Part shown: positions 36,876-49,500 of the stretch, one piece after another
How positions within the stretch are numbered: the stretch's first letter is position 1
Layout of the letters: each line of letters begins with the position of its first letter
Source: Anaeramoeba flamelloides
Lineage: Eukaryota; Metamonada; Anaeramoebidae
Direction: 5' to 3'
Assembly: GCA_027625915.1 (NCBI GenBank)
Contig: JANTQA010000032.1
Coordinates: 12,974,001-13,038,000, forward strand
Length of the DNA stretch: 64,000 bases
The notes under the pieces: model-generated
Told to the model about the DNA's origin: nothing
Seen by the model: only the letters and a program-made list of their open reading frames with translations
Database searches by the model: none
Position numbers and translations under genes: made by a program

Positions 36876-38232
36876 CCTTTTCCTTTTGATTTTTGTTTTC
36901 TTTTCTTTTTCTTTTTTTTTTTTTTTTTTTTTTTAAAAAGATCATGTGGAAAAAAAAAAGAGATCTTCGAAAAGACAAATAATCACTAGGAAAATTTCGA
37001 CTATGTAATGTCTTTTAAAATGGATCTAATTATTCATAAAAAATCTTGGTGTTCAACTTTTTTCCAGTGAAAGTTCAGTAATAAAAAATCGGTAATGCTC
37101 TTTTCAAAAATTGTGACTCACTTTTTTTTAGTTTTTGGTTTTATTTTTTTTAATTTTTACTATATCAGGCTTTTATAGATTTAGAATGACTTAAAAGAGA
37201 ATTACAAGTCATATTTAGTTATTAATTGTTCTTGAATACTAAAGGATAATTTTTTTTTTTCAAATTATTATTTCAGGTGAGTCATAATTTTTGAAAAAGA
37301 GTTTATATTAAATTTTTTTAGGTAAATTTAATAGAGATTTAGAATTTTTTTTGCCAATTACTTAGATTTGAAATCAAAGTGAGAAACTTCTTAGTATAGT
37401 AATGAAATCTTGATAAATGACATTCATTAAATTTAGTTATTGTTTTTATAGAAATGAAAAATTTTTCCTTTTTTTCACTTTTTTGAAAGTTGCTTTTTTT
37501 CAACTTTTCGTAAAAATACAAAAAATAAAAAAAAATATGATCAAGAAAGCAAAACCTTGTTATTTTTGTGGAAGGCGTACAAAAAATAGTTTGAAAAATA
37601 AACCTGAAAAGGTTTTTTTTTGGATTTGCATGAAAAAACAGTTTGATTCGAAAAAAATATACAATATATGCTTTACTCTTAATAAAAGATTTTCTTTCTT
37701 TTCTTGTAACATTCTTTTTTTTTTTTTTCATGAATCTACTTTTTGGGTTTACATTCTTTTGTTTTTGTTGAATTTGAAGTTTTTTTAAGTGTTCCCAAAT
37801 TATTATTCCAAAAGTTTTTGTCAGAGTCAAAAAAAATCAAAGAAAAGAATAAGAACTATTTTTTTAAAAAGTAATTATTGATAAAACAAATTGAGTTCTT
37901 TATAGAGTCAAGTTGGAAGAATGGAAGTGAAAGAGAATTTATTCACTCGTTTTAAATTATTTTTCATTTTTCAAAATGAGAATAAATATTATTTTTGAGA
38001 AAATAATTAAATCCAAAATTAATCAAAAAATTCTCATCAATTAAAGATCTTTTTTTTAAAAAAAAATTTTAAAAGTCACTTTTTTTGGCAGAATTGTATA
38101 ATTTTAAAAAAACAAGAACTAAAAGTTCTAAAATTGAAAAAACCTGCCTATTTTCAATTTTAAACAGATTTCAAGATAAGGATTCCTTATTTAGTTATTG
38201 GTTAAAAAAAAAAATTAATAGATACTAGTCCC
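36607..38232. mobile_element. TTAA-flanked element, family P copy 5
   Basis: It starts GGGACTAATC after TTAA 36603-36606 and ends ATACTAGTCCC before ATAA (a changed TTAA). It is about 1.6 kb and contains a 77-base T run (36799-36875). A 123-aa plus frame (37417-37788) has one CYFCGRR motif that faintly recalls a zinc ribbon. The right end resembles that of copy 4. Confidence 0.5.
36799..36875. repeat. Poly-T tract of 77 bases
   Basis: An uninterrupted T run, followed by CCTTTTCC and further T runs to 36934. It creates poly-Phe and poly-Lys frames that are not genes. Confidence 0.95.
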
Positions 38233-38720
38233 ATAAAAGAGTTTCGCAAGAGTTTGGAAAAAGATAATTTTTATTCTTGTTTTTTGATTGATTGAATGGT
38301 GTTTTTAACAAGCACAATTTCATTAATCATCATTCTGATAAGTGGTGAGTTATAATTTTAAAAAGTTTGATTCTTTTATAAAGGATTTGATTTTATATAT
38401 TTGCAATTACATAACAATTTTGCTAATATTCACAATTAAAAATCTTTTCCTGGATTTTTTTAATATACTGTATTTTTTTCACTACTATAATTTACAACAT
38501 TGAACGACAAACATTGGAATCTATGGTGTTGATAGTTACCTTTTTTTTTTTAAAAAAAAATTGATAAGTTGAAACAATTGAAAAGAAAAACCCAATTAAA
38601 TTATTCATTGATTTAATTTCACACTTTATATTGAAAGTAAAAAAGAAAAGAAAAAATTTTGGTTTCTTCTTAATTTTGTATCAAGAAAATTATATAATTT
38701 CAAATATTGATTCAAATTCT

Positions 38721-40337
38721 TCAGTATTTCCTTTTATCTTTCTTCTTATTAATTCCTACTCTAGTCTGCTTTTTTCTCTCTAAAATTGAAATCTCTTTTT
38801 GTAGTTCATCGTCTTTAATAACGTAATTATTATTATTAACAATCTCATTAATTAGATTGGGATCATTTAATAAATTTTGATAAACTGAAATCAGGTAAAA
38901 TTGTGTATAAATTTCAATTTTCTTCTGATTAATGCGTTCCTTGTATCTGCTTAATGGATCAGTCTCGGATATTTTTTGTTGGTATTCATATGGAACGTTG
39001 TTTGGTATTTGTTCATTTATTTCGCTCTGTTGGCCATCAATTTTTTTCATTTTATTTTGAATTGTATTGATGTTTGAAATAATCTTTTTGTCAAAATCTT
39101 TCTCACGAGAGCTTTGGCATTCTTGCATCCTTCTCAAAAATTTTTTTGATTTTTTATAATTTTGGTAATACTCTTCAAAATTTTGATCGTAAAATTCCTT
39201 TTTTTTTTCGAATTCCTTTTTTTTAGTTTTATTTTCTTTCTCTTTTTTTGCAAAATTATTTTGAAGTCGATTTTTTAATTTTTCAAGTTTTTTTAGGCTT
39301 TTCTTTTTTAATTTTTTGACTTGTTTATTTTTAAGTTTTAATTCGTTTGATTTAATTGTTTGTATTTTTTCCTTGTCTTGCTGTTTTTGTTTTTCTAATA
39401 ATTTTTGTTCTTTTTTTTTTTGCTCTTGTATTTTGTACCTTTTCGAAAATTCCCTTTCTTGGATTTGTTCCTCGTAAATTGGATCCGAAAATTGGTAATC
39501 TTGTTTTAGAGGAAAATTTTTTTGTTGCTTTTCCCTGTAGTGATTGGGGTTTTTGTGATCTGTACATCTGTTATTACTCGACTTATAGTTGATTCTTTGT
39601 CTTTCTCTTTGTCTTCCTATTCCTCTTTGTCTTTGCCTTTGTCTTTGTCTTTCTTTTTCTCGTTGTATTTGTATTTGTATTTGTCTTTGTCTTTCTTTTT
39701 CTTTTTCTCTTTCTCTTTGTCTTTCTCTTTGTATTTGTATTTGTCTTTCTCTTCCTCTTCCTATTTCTTTTTCTCTTTCTCTTCCTATTCCTCTTTGTCT
39801 TTGCCTTTGTCTTTCTCTTTCTTTTTCTCGTTGTATTTGTATTTGTATTTGTCTTTCTCTTCCTTTTTCTTTTTCTCTTTCTCTTCCTCTTTCTCTTTCT
39901 ATTCCTCTTTCTATTCCTCTTTCACTTCCTCTTTCACTTCCTCTTTCTCTTCCTCTTTCTATTTGTCTTTCTATTTGTCTTTCTATTTGTCTTTGTCTTT
40001 TTATTTCTCTTTCTCTTTTTGTTCCTCTTTCTCTTCCTCTTTCTATTTCTATTGGTATTTGTATTTGTATTTTTATTTCTCTTTCTCTTTTTGTTGACCC
40101 ATCAATTTGATTATTTGGATGAACTTTTTGCATTAATAGGGGCAAATTTTTTATTTGACGATGGGCTCGGTTTATAAAGGGATCAAAATTTGGAGTAGAT
40201 TTGCGTTCTCGAAGTTTTCTTTGGTTCTGTTTGATTTCTTGGTTTTTTATATTATTATAATGTTTTAATAACCGATCTTGGTTTATAAATTCCTCTTCAG
40301 TTATTGGTACTCTATTCACATATAATCTGTTTCTCAT
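38721..40337 (-). CDS. Arg/Glu/Gln-rich coiled-coil protein, function unknown
   Basis: A 538-aa single-exon frame starting MRNRLYVNRVPITEEEF. Residues 1-80 have ordinary composition (NFDPFINRAHRQIKNLP). Residues ~82-245 are an expanded simple repeat of Arg, Glu, Gln, Ile and Lys (REREKERQRQIQIQIQ-type) from CTTTCT/TTTGTA-like DNA. Residues ~290-440 are a highly charged likely coiled coil (EKKEFYDQNFEEYYQNYKK), and the last ~100 residues are more ordinary (DPLSRYKERINQKK). The non-repetitive ends and uninterrupted frame argue it is a gene. No conserved domain was recognised. Plus-strand frames of 173 and 191 aa over the repeat are shadows. A cytoskeletal or ciliary role would be a guess. Confidence 0.65.
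   Translation of the reverse strand: MRNRLYVNRVPITEEEFINQDRLLKHYNNIKNQEIKQNQRKLRERKSTPNFDPFINRAHRQIKNLPLLMQKVHPNNQIDGSTKREREIKIQIQIPIEIERGRERGTKREREIKRQRQIERQIERQIERGRERGSERGSERGIERGIERERGREREKEKGRERQIQIQIQREKERERQRQRQRGIGREREKEIGRGRERQIQIQRERQREREKEKERQRQIQIQIQREKERQRQRQRQRGIGRQRERQRINYKSSNNRCTDHKNPNHYREKQQKNFPLKQDYQFSDPIYEEQIQEREFSKRYKIQEQKKKEQKLLEKQKQQDKEKIQTIKSNELKLKNKQVKKLKKKSLKKLEKLKNRLQNNFAKKEKENKTKKKEFEKKKEFYDQNFEEYYQNYKKSKKFLRRMQECQSSREKDFDKKIISNINTIQNKMKKIDGQQSEINEQIPNNVPYEYQQKISETDPLSRYKERINQKKIEIYTQFYLISVYQNLLNDPNLINEIVNNNNYVIKDDELQKEISILERKKQTRVGINKKKDKRKY
39600..40092. repeat. Pyrimidine-rich simple-repeat expansion inside a CDS
   Basis: Interleaved TTTGTC, TCTTTC, CTTCCT and TTTGTA hexamers on the plus strand, open in all frames on both strands. 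It stays in frame with the gene on the minus strand. Confidence 0.9.
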
Positions 40338-41350
40338 TTGTTGAATAAATGAGGAAAATCTTTAAAGTATATAATATTTCTTTTGGTACCAAGCAAAAAT
40401 AGAAAAAATGATTTGTTCTTCGTCAAATTTATAAATTGGTTTGAAAAAAAATCGTTATCTCTTCGGTTTTTTATGTCACCTCGAATATTTTTTTCAACAA
40501 CAAAGATTCTGGAAACAACACTTTTCGTTTGAATTTATTTAATTATTCTTTCAAATTTCAAAATTTGGAAACAGTTTCAATGAACCACTCGAGAAAGAAT
40601 GCTTTTCTTGGTTTTCGTTTTAAACTAAAACTAAAAATTTGATCATCCGATTTGTTGAATAAAAAAATAAAATAAAATGTAAAACATCAACGATCTCGAA
40701 AACTCAAAATCAAGTATATTATTGTCCAAAATTAATCAGATTAGTTCTTATCAGACACAGTATCCTCAGATCCTATTGTAAAATAATTCAAAAGAACTAT
40801 GTCAAGTAAATAAAAATTATTCTTTCGTCATCCAAAATCTACATGTTATGAGGAATAAAACCTATGATCCAAATTATTATACAAGTATTATTTTCTTTAA
40901 CTTGTTCCAATACGAATCTAATTGGTTACCCAATAATACCCCTCAGTATAAATTAATTTTGAAGATAAACACTTTTTAAGTGTGACTAAATTACAATTCG
41001 GAATGGAATTTGTCATAATTTGATTGTCTATATTTTTCGTATTTTTTTAAATGTTTATTTTTACGAGATTAACTTTCATTAAAAATTAAATCTATGATTT
41101 TTGTAAAATTTTCACTTTAGTTCCTTCATTTTAAAACTTAATTTTTGAATTTTAGAAAAAGGAAAAATCAATACCAAATTTACTTTTTGTTTATTGTCTG
41201 TTTCTTAGATCATTTTCTGTTATTTGAAATTTCAACATAAAGTAAATTTCTGTTGATATTCATTTTACTAATTCTGATATATTAGCTATTTATTTTTTTT
41301 TAAACATAAACTTTTTCTTTATGGAAATTTTTAGTAAAAATATCTTGAAA
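40338..41350. other. Intergenic DNA, no gene seen
   Basis: The upstream flank of the coiled-coil gene. It has no coding-like frame over 60 aa and no recognised repeat. Confidence 0.45.
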
Positions 41351-41354
41351 TTTG

Positions 41355-41640
41355 AAAACATCATTTATTTCATTTGGTACTGTGAAAGATATAAATTTAT
41401 CAGAATCAAATGGAAAAAATATCAAAAATTGAAGATAAGAAATTGTATGAAAAAGATATTTTTAAAAAAAATACACAAAAGCACCTTAATCTGACTAAGC
41501 AAAATTATGAAATTTATTATTCTTGTAAGGAATTTTTCATCAAGCAATTATGGTTAGAAAACCCAAAGTAATGATATACAATTGAAAATAAGAAATATCT
41601 TAATAGAGTAAAATACAGATATAAAAATTCGGGTACCTAG
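41355..41640 (+). mobile_element. Degenerate LINE 3' end (family 2)
   Basis: The frame IYFIWYCERYKFIRIKWKK matches HFIWYCERYKFIRIKLEK of the 18.6-kb copy. The tail ATATAAAAATTCGGGTACC, then TAGTCCCCCTA, matches the other copy's 3' end. Shorter and more degraded. Confidence 0.6.
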
Positions 41641-41649
41641 TCCCCCTAC

Positions 41650-43929
41650 ACTAGAGGTCATGCCTGGTGTTTTTTTTTCCTTAAAAATAATTGAATAAAA
41701 TCTAAAATTTTACACAATTCTTTCAAATGAAAAAAAAAAAAAAACTACAGCCGAATATCAATTATTAATCACGGATTGAGGAATTTTTATTTATAATTAA
41801 TAATATTTCTATCTGTTTTTTTACCCCTCCTGTGAATTCATGGGAAGTACAGTTTTTAATTTGGTCATTCAAATGATATTATTATTTCTTATTGATATTT
41901 TAAACTAAAATTCCAAAATTTTCCACACTGTTAAAACATTCCAAACAATTCCAATAATACAATTTCATTCAAATTGGAAATAATTTTGATTTTTGTAAAA
42001 TATGAAAATCATTTTTTCATCTTTTAGTTTTTTTTTTCATTTCATTTTTTGAATTACATAACTTTTTTCGTTCGATCAAAATTTTTTTTTGAACAATAGA
42101 TATTTGGTTAAAGTTGAGTTGTTCCAAATAGAATTAACTTAAATACAATTAGTTGGTAATATCTAACAATTTGATTTATCAATATTCCTAATAGAATTTA
42201 AACAAATTTACCAAATACATTTTTTAGTTTTGTTTTCTCCAAAATTTTTAACACACCCTTGATTTATTTGTATTGTTAATTATTTATTTTTCGTTTTGTG
42301 AGTATTTTAATTTATAAAAAAGATTTAAAATTTCAATTAGCGAATGGTTCTAATTTGATATTTCTTCTTGAATTGATTAAATAAGTTTTTTTGAAACAGA
42401 TCGAATTTTGGTATGTTAAAAATTTTGAATTAGGGTTTAATTGTTTTTCTTCTTCTCTCCTTTTTTTTATTGGTTAAAATTTTTTTAAAATGACCCCCCC
42501 CCCCTCTTAAATTTTCTTGAAATTTCAAAGTCCTAAATTTTTAATAGGTAATTTGTTCTACTTTCAAGGAAAACCTAATGATTTCATCTTTAAATTTTTA
42601 ATCAAGTGTAATTATTTTAATCAGAAAAATCAAAAAAAGATTTACACATCTGTGTTTTTCCAAATAAAGTAAAAATTCTGTTTACTACATAATCAAATAT
42701 ATTTTCAAACCATTTCCCAAAATTTATCATCGTTTTTAAACGCTTGACCCATTTTCCATCATATTTCAAAAGCCCAAAACCAAAAAAATTTTCAAATTAT
42801 ACAATAAATTTTTTTATTTTGATTGGATATAAAAAAAAATCTTATCATCTTTCAAAGAAAGTCTAAAAATCCACTTTGAAAATATAACCACCAAGTTTTA
42901 AAATAAATATATTAAAATAATCTACTTAATGTCAAAGCAATTAGAGAAATTATTTAAAACTTGAAAAAATATAATTATTTGATTCAAACAACAGTTCAAA
43001 TCAATAATCTTAATTTTTTAAATAATAAAAAAACTAGAAAAACATAACAAAAAACTATTAAATTAAAAAATTCTCTATAAAACACTTTTTCATAACCAAC
43101 ACAATTCAACTTATTACCAAAAAAAAAAAATACTTTACAATTTTGTTTTTAAAATCAATAATTAATCTTCCATTCTTAAATCTTCAAAGTGAATAGGAAT
43201 AACACCAATATTAAACTTTTCAAAAAGAGTAATTATTATTTCCGATCTGTTTGAAAAATTACATACAAATAAAAAAATTTCACATTAATAATTCAAATAA
43301 TAAAATAATAACCCAATATTCTTAATTAACTGATTAAAATAATAAAATTTTATTTTTCACATTCATAATATTTGAAAAAGAATATAAATACCAAATCTTT
43401 TAAATTTCAATAAATTTAATAAAATAATTTTGAAATAAAATAAATGATCCATTATTTCAGATATTTAATATTCCAATATTTGAATTATTTTTCTTTTATT
43501 TTTAAAATGAGAAATTTAATTTTAAGGTTATTTGTTTGTAAAAATCTTAAAAATTATTAAAAGTGAGATTTTTTCAAAATAAATCCTTTTATAACATTTT
43601 CTCTTTCTGCTTTGATATTAAGAAAAATCCTAAACAAAAAAAGTATCAAAGCTTTATACCGATAATTAAATTGTGATAAAATGAATTCTTTCAAAAATGA
43701 TCAATCATTTCTCTAAAGTCGAAAAATAAAGTTTGATTATCAAATTTAATTGTATTTTTGTAAAAATAATTAGTCTATTGCCATTATGAAAGGAAAAAAA
43801 AATAACAAAGAGTTACTAGTCCCAAAATATAGATATGATCAGTAGCAATATCAACAATATTGATCATGAAACAACCCCTGATAACTATCAGGTTATTTAT
43901 TATTTATTTAAATTATATTATTGTAACTC
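41650..43929. other. Intergenic DNA with H palindrome, C tract and family P end
   Basis: An H palindrome lies at 41680-41740, following the LINE end just as at 19.1 kb. A C tract (42493-42504) precedes TCTTAAA. The stretch 43678-43823 matches window positions 1-135 and ends TTACTAGTCCC (family P right end). No gene. Confidence 0.45.
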
Positions 43930-44127
43930 CAATCAGTTTCAAATTTAAGGCACAAACTTTCAATGAAATTTAAAGCACAAAAAAATCCCAAATTAAAGCC
44001 CAAAAATTGGATTCGATTTTTTTCACACAAATTATTTTACTATAATCCGAATTTTCTGCCATAATTTGAGTTTTTTTTTGTGCCTTAATTATTGTTCAAG
44101 TTTGTGCCTTAAAAGTGGAACCGACTG
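43930..44127. mobile_element. Palindromic MITE, family A copy 5
   Basis: Starts CAATCAGTTTC and ends GTGGAACCGACTG before TA. The blocks AAGGCACAAACTTTC and its inverse are present, with more mismatches than copy 3. It ends about 310 bp beyond the stop of the large CH/PH-like gene. Confidence 0.8.
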
Positions 44128-44435
44128 TAAATTATTTATTAAATATTTAAAAAAAAATCAAAATGTAATTTCTAAAATCCCTCTTTAAAATTAAATAAAA
44201 AAATACAAAATAAATTGTAATTTACAAGAAATAAAAAAAAAAAAAAAAAAAAAAAAAGATTATTCCCTTTATTGTCTTTTATATTCATTTCAATGTGTAT
44301 ATATTAATATTTAAAATCATGGTATTCTTGTTTTTGATAATGTTACAAAATTAATTTTGAATTACAGGCAAAAAATAAAAATAATAAAAAATTTCAAAAA
44401 CAATAAAAAAATTAATAATTGAAAAAAATGAATAA

Positions 44436-46517
44436 TTAAAAAGCATCTTCACTTTCGTCAGAATTTTTTTTTCTTAAAGTTTTTTCTTTTAATAGATAAA
44501 ATTCTTTACAAAAATCAACTCTTGATTTGGGGTTTTTAAAAATAAAAATATAATTAAGAGAATCTGTAAGAATTATTTTTAAAACTCTTTTATATTTAAA
44601 GTGAGTAATAATTTCTGAACGAATATCTAGTTCATAATTAACGATTCCTTGTTTTTCCAATTTTAATGTAAATATCCCCTTTAGATGGATTTTGCCCTGG
44701 TCAAAAACCATTCCATCATTCCATTGCATAATTCGAAAAATGGGATTATTGGTATTAAATTTGATTATTTCGCTCGCATTTTCTTGATGATTATCTGCTG
44801 TTCGATCTGTTGTGAAATCAAGATCCTTCTCATCAAAATGTAAAGATTTTGATCGAGTGTTTTTAATATTTTTGTTGTCATTTACTTGTAAATAATGATT
44901 ATTCTTTTGAGAATTATCATTAAAATAATAATAATTATTAGAGCTACCATTATTCAAATTATTGTTCTTATTAATTTTTTGAATTTCGTTATTATGTAAA
45001 TTCTCACCATGGTGACCAGTGTTGTGATGATCTTTAGAATTATGAGACTTGTTGCTCAAATTATTATGAATATTGAAAGTATTAAATCCCGGGTTTTTTA
45101 TACTAAAATTCAATTGGGATGAATTATATTTTTTTTGTTTCAAAACCGAGAATTGATGAATGCGCTGCTGGGTTTTATTATAAATTAGTGTTTCTTCATG
45201 CCTTTTAAAGACAATTAAATCAATTTTTTCTCTTGACTTTTGTTGGATTTTTTCCAATAATTTATAAAGTTCTTCATGCTGTTGAACATTTTCTGTTTTT
45301 ATTAATAATTTACCAATTTGGGGATGCTTTAATTTGAAAATATTTTTTCCAATATTCACCCTTTCAGTAATTTTTGCAATATCGGATAAATTATAATTTT
45401 TAAGATTTAAATCATCAAAATTTGATAATATATTCATTTTTTCGTTTTTTAAATCTTTAATAATTATTTGGATTGGGTGTAAGGAGATTTGTAAAATCTG
45501 ATTATTATGAAGATTATTATCATCAGAATTATGGTTACTCTCTAATAATTGTATATTAAAAGAATACATCTTTGTAAAAGAATTAATATTATAATCGCCC
45601 TTTCCGCTTTCTTTATTATTCTTATGAATCAAATATTTAGGATTTCTTAAAATTTGATTTTTCAAATAACAAAACATTCTTTCAAAATCTTTCGCAAAGT
45701 TCTTATCACAAAAACATAAAACAATTGAAAAATATCTAAATTTTTCAAATTTTACAAAACAGGATTGCTTTATATTGTCTATTTTAATATCTTGGTATTT
45801 AAAATCATTTATTTTGCTGTTAATTCTAATTCGAATTTTTGTAGGTAAAAACTTAATTATGCCCTTAATAGATTTATTCGAATTATTTTTTTGGTTAATT
45901 TTTGAAAGGAATTTTGTAAATTTATAATTATTTGTGGATTTTTTTTTTTTTGATGACAAATTTTTATAATAATTTTGATTGGTTTTTGCTATTTTAATTT
46001 TGGAAATAAAAATAGGAAAAATTTTATATAACAAAAAATTTTCATTATTATTGGGATTATTTAATCTCAGGAATGGTAAATTTATTGACTTTTGAAGGAA
46101 AAACTGAAAAATAAAATGATATTTATGCTTGGAATGGTTAAATTTTATTAAAAATTCCTTGACTATTGTTTTTTTTTTATTTGTGAATTTATTTATGATG
46201 AATTTGATTTTTAATAAGTTCAGATTTAATGTACAGAATTGTATCTTTATATATTTTAAATAATTATTTATTGAATTATTTTTATAAATATTAAAAATTA
46301 AACCTTTTTCAAATAATTTAATCATTCCATACTGATTTAAATTTTTAAGTTTAATAATATCATAACAATTTATTCTATAGCAACTAATAATTTTTCCATA
46401 TTTATTTTTAATTGTTTTTTGATAAGAATTATATCTATTTGTTTTTTCTTGCCTTTTATTTTTATTGTTATCTTGATTGGATAATAAATTAGGATTTTTA
46501 TTGAAATTATTTTTAAA

Positions 46518-46569
<52 letters not shown>

Positions 46570-49500
46570 GTAGTAGTAGTAGTAGTATTGGTATTAGTAT
46601 TATTACTATTATTATTATTATTATTATTTTGGGGATTGCTTTTTTGAAGACTATTATTTAACAAACCATCATTTTCAGCAATAATAGATAATTGATTACT
46701 ATTATTTTGAAATGAATGATAAAAATTTAACAATTTTTTGTTTGATTGAAAAAGCAATTTAATTCGATTATTCTTATTCTTGTTGTTGTTATTCTTGCTA
46801 TTCTTATTCTTATTCTTATCATTCTTATCACCATCCCCAACATTGTTATTATTGTTAAATCTCAATTTCTTTTGTAAATTTTTTAATTCAAAGATAAGTA
46901 ATTTATTATTGGATCTTGATTTAAATATTTGAGTGTTTTGGATTAAAAAAGAATTAAAAATATATTTGTCTTCGAAAATTTTTCGTAAAATAAATAATTT
47001 ATTCGAATTAAAAAACAATTTAATTGGTTGCGGAGTAACTTTATCAATCACATTAAAAGTATTTGATAAATACAATCCAAAAGAACAAGACAATTTTTGG
47101 TGTTTATATTTTTCAAAAGACTTTCGAAAATCTAAAGAATCGTTTTCATTTAAAAATTCCATTCTAATTGAACCATAACCATTCCCTAGCCTAATTCTAA
47201 TCAGTTCTAATCTTTGTTTAGAAATGGAAATTAAAGTGGTACCTGGCAAATAATCGCATCTGATGTTACCAATCACAGTATAAAAAATAAAACAATCACA
47301 ATACAATGAAATATAGCCTTTAAATGCACCACTTGTTACCGTTATAATAATAATATCATAGCAACAATTTGGTTGCGTAATATTCTGAATTACATTTTCT
47401 CTATATGCTTTAAATTGCTGCTGGAAATTTAATAAATCCGTTTTTTCAGAAAAACTAATATTAATAGATTGCAATTCATCGACTTGTAAACAACAAAATA
47501 AGGAATTTTTAAAGATAAAAAGTTTTGAAAATGGGGAATAATGTCTTGAAATAATAATTTTTCTTCCAAATTTGATAATAAAATATTTTTTTGTCATTAT
47601 AATTGTTGCCTTTCCAATTACTTCTTCAACAGAATCATATATTTTGATATTATACTTTAATATTTTGTGTGTTTTTGTTAAAATATGTTGTGAAAAGGGA
47701 TGAAAATAGATCGAATTGTTATTAATCACTAAAAATTCATTATTATTATTATTAAATTTATTATTACGACTATGACGATGATTATTATTATGAATATTAT
47801 GATGATGATGATGGTGGTGGTGGTGATTATTTGTTTGTTTTTGATTGTGATCAGAATCATTTGAATTTGTATTTACATTTTGATTCTGTTCTGGACTAAT
47901 AAAATATAGGAGTTCAGTTAATGAAGTAAAAATTGTTGATTTTAAATATCGATCCCGAAATAAAAAAAAAGTATTTCCTAAAAGATCGCGATTATAAATT
48001 GAGTCACAATCTATTACAAACCGATATTTTTTTTTTGAAATAAACAATATTCTTTTTGAATTTTTTGAGTGAACGAATAATTTTTGATTAAATGAAAATT
48101 GTTCATTTAATATCATCTGGTGTTTTTTTGAAGACGATTTAAAGAAACTTTTTATAATAACCCCATTTTCAATTAAAACCAATTTCCCCTTTTTTGTTTT
48201 TTCTTTAATAATTTCAATATTCCAACTTATTTTTTTTTCTTTTGAAATTTTCTTTAGCTGTGAAATTAATTTGGTTTTCAATTGAACATGTCCCCCCCGA
48301 GGCGCTACAATTGGCGAAATGCTTGAATTGCTAAATAATGTTTGATTTGAAACCGATTGGGAAATTAACCCTTGGCCAAATTGATTAAATTCAGTTATTT
48401 TAAATTGTTGAAAAAAAAAAAATTTCTTTGTGTTTTTGTTTTGCTTTTGCTTTTGCTTTTGCTTTTGCTTTTTAATATTTCTTTCATTATTATCGAAATT
48501 ATTATTATATTTGTTTTTGTCTTGATTAGTGCCATTCGAACTTTGATTCACAGCAATGTTAATGTGATTATCAAGTATGTGGTTTTGACTATTAAGGCTT
48601 TTAAAAATAATTGATTTTAATTTTTGTTTTTGTTGCTTTTTTTTGGATGTACTTGCTTTTTTTTCTGTTTGTTTCTGTAGTTGATCGTTTTTTTGGAATT
48701 GTGCTGATGTTTGCGTTTTTTGTGGTGTTTGAATTAATTGCCTTTTTAATTTTTGGTATTTTTCAGAGTTTGTAATTATTGAAATAACATTTTCTTTTGT
48801 TTTCTTATAATTCATTTTTTGTTTTTTTATTGTGAAAATTTTTAAAGAGTTTGACTGGAACAAATGTAAATTTTCACAAATCATGATTATCAAATTTGGG
48901 TTATCACTAAAAAATTGTAAATAGAAAGAACCCCCTTTTGATTTTTCAACCCAAAGCTCAAATAAAGATTGATTTGAAATGGAAATTGCAAAATTTAAAT
49001 TAATTTCATCCCAAAAAAATGTACACATTAAATAATTTTTATCCCGACTGTCTTTTGTTGAATTTTTTTTAATGGTGATCGAAAACTTATCCAATTCAAT
49101 TAATAATACACAATTTTCTGTTTTTTGTGTTTTGAAATTGAAAATATTTAATTTGAATTTGCTTTGATTGTTTGATAAACATCGTAAATTTATTGCTTCT
49201 ATTTCCTCTGAAATTCCTAAAATGGACCCTTTAATTGGAATGTTTTCGGGTTGCTTTTTGTTATACCATTTATACATTGCAAATAATTTACATAAGATAT
49301 TTCTTTCTTGTACATTTTTTGTTCGGCAAAGGATTGTTTTGTTTTCATTTTCATTTGTATTTTTATTTGTATTTGTATTTGTATTTGTATTGGTATTGGT
49401 ATTGGTCGAAAAATTGTTGTTATTGTTACCATTGCTGTTGATTTTTTTATCAATAGCGATCATAAAGAGACTATGATCTTTTTTTGAATTTCGAATTCGG

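Larger units (their letters stand above)
36384..38490. mobile_element. Fold-back family F copy, split by a family P insertion
   Basis: The left arm 36384-36602 and the right arm 38240-38490 are the two F arms seen together at 16019-16524. Both hold TTTTTAATTnTGAATATTAG and CAAAATTGTT, in inverse orientation. Between them lies a TTAA-bounded insert, so this is a nested insertion. Confidence 0.55.

Noticed and set aside
36742-36978. Poly-Phe and poly-Lys frames
   Set aside because: They are direct translations of a 77-base T run.
39522-40110. Plus-strand frames of 173 and 191 aa rich in Ser/Leu/Phe or Cys/Leu
   Set aside because: They are antisense readings of the hexamer repeat in the coiled-coil gene and have no non-repetitive part.
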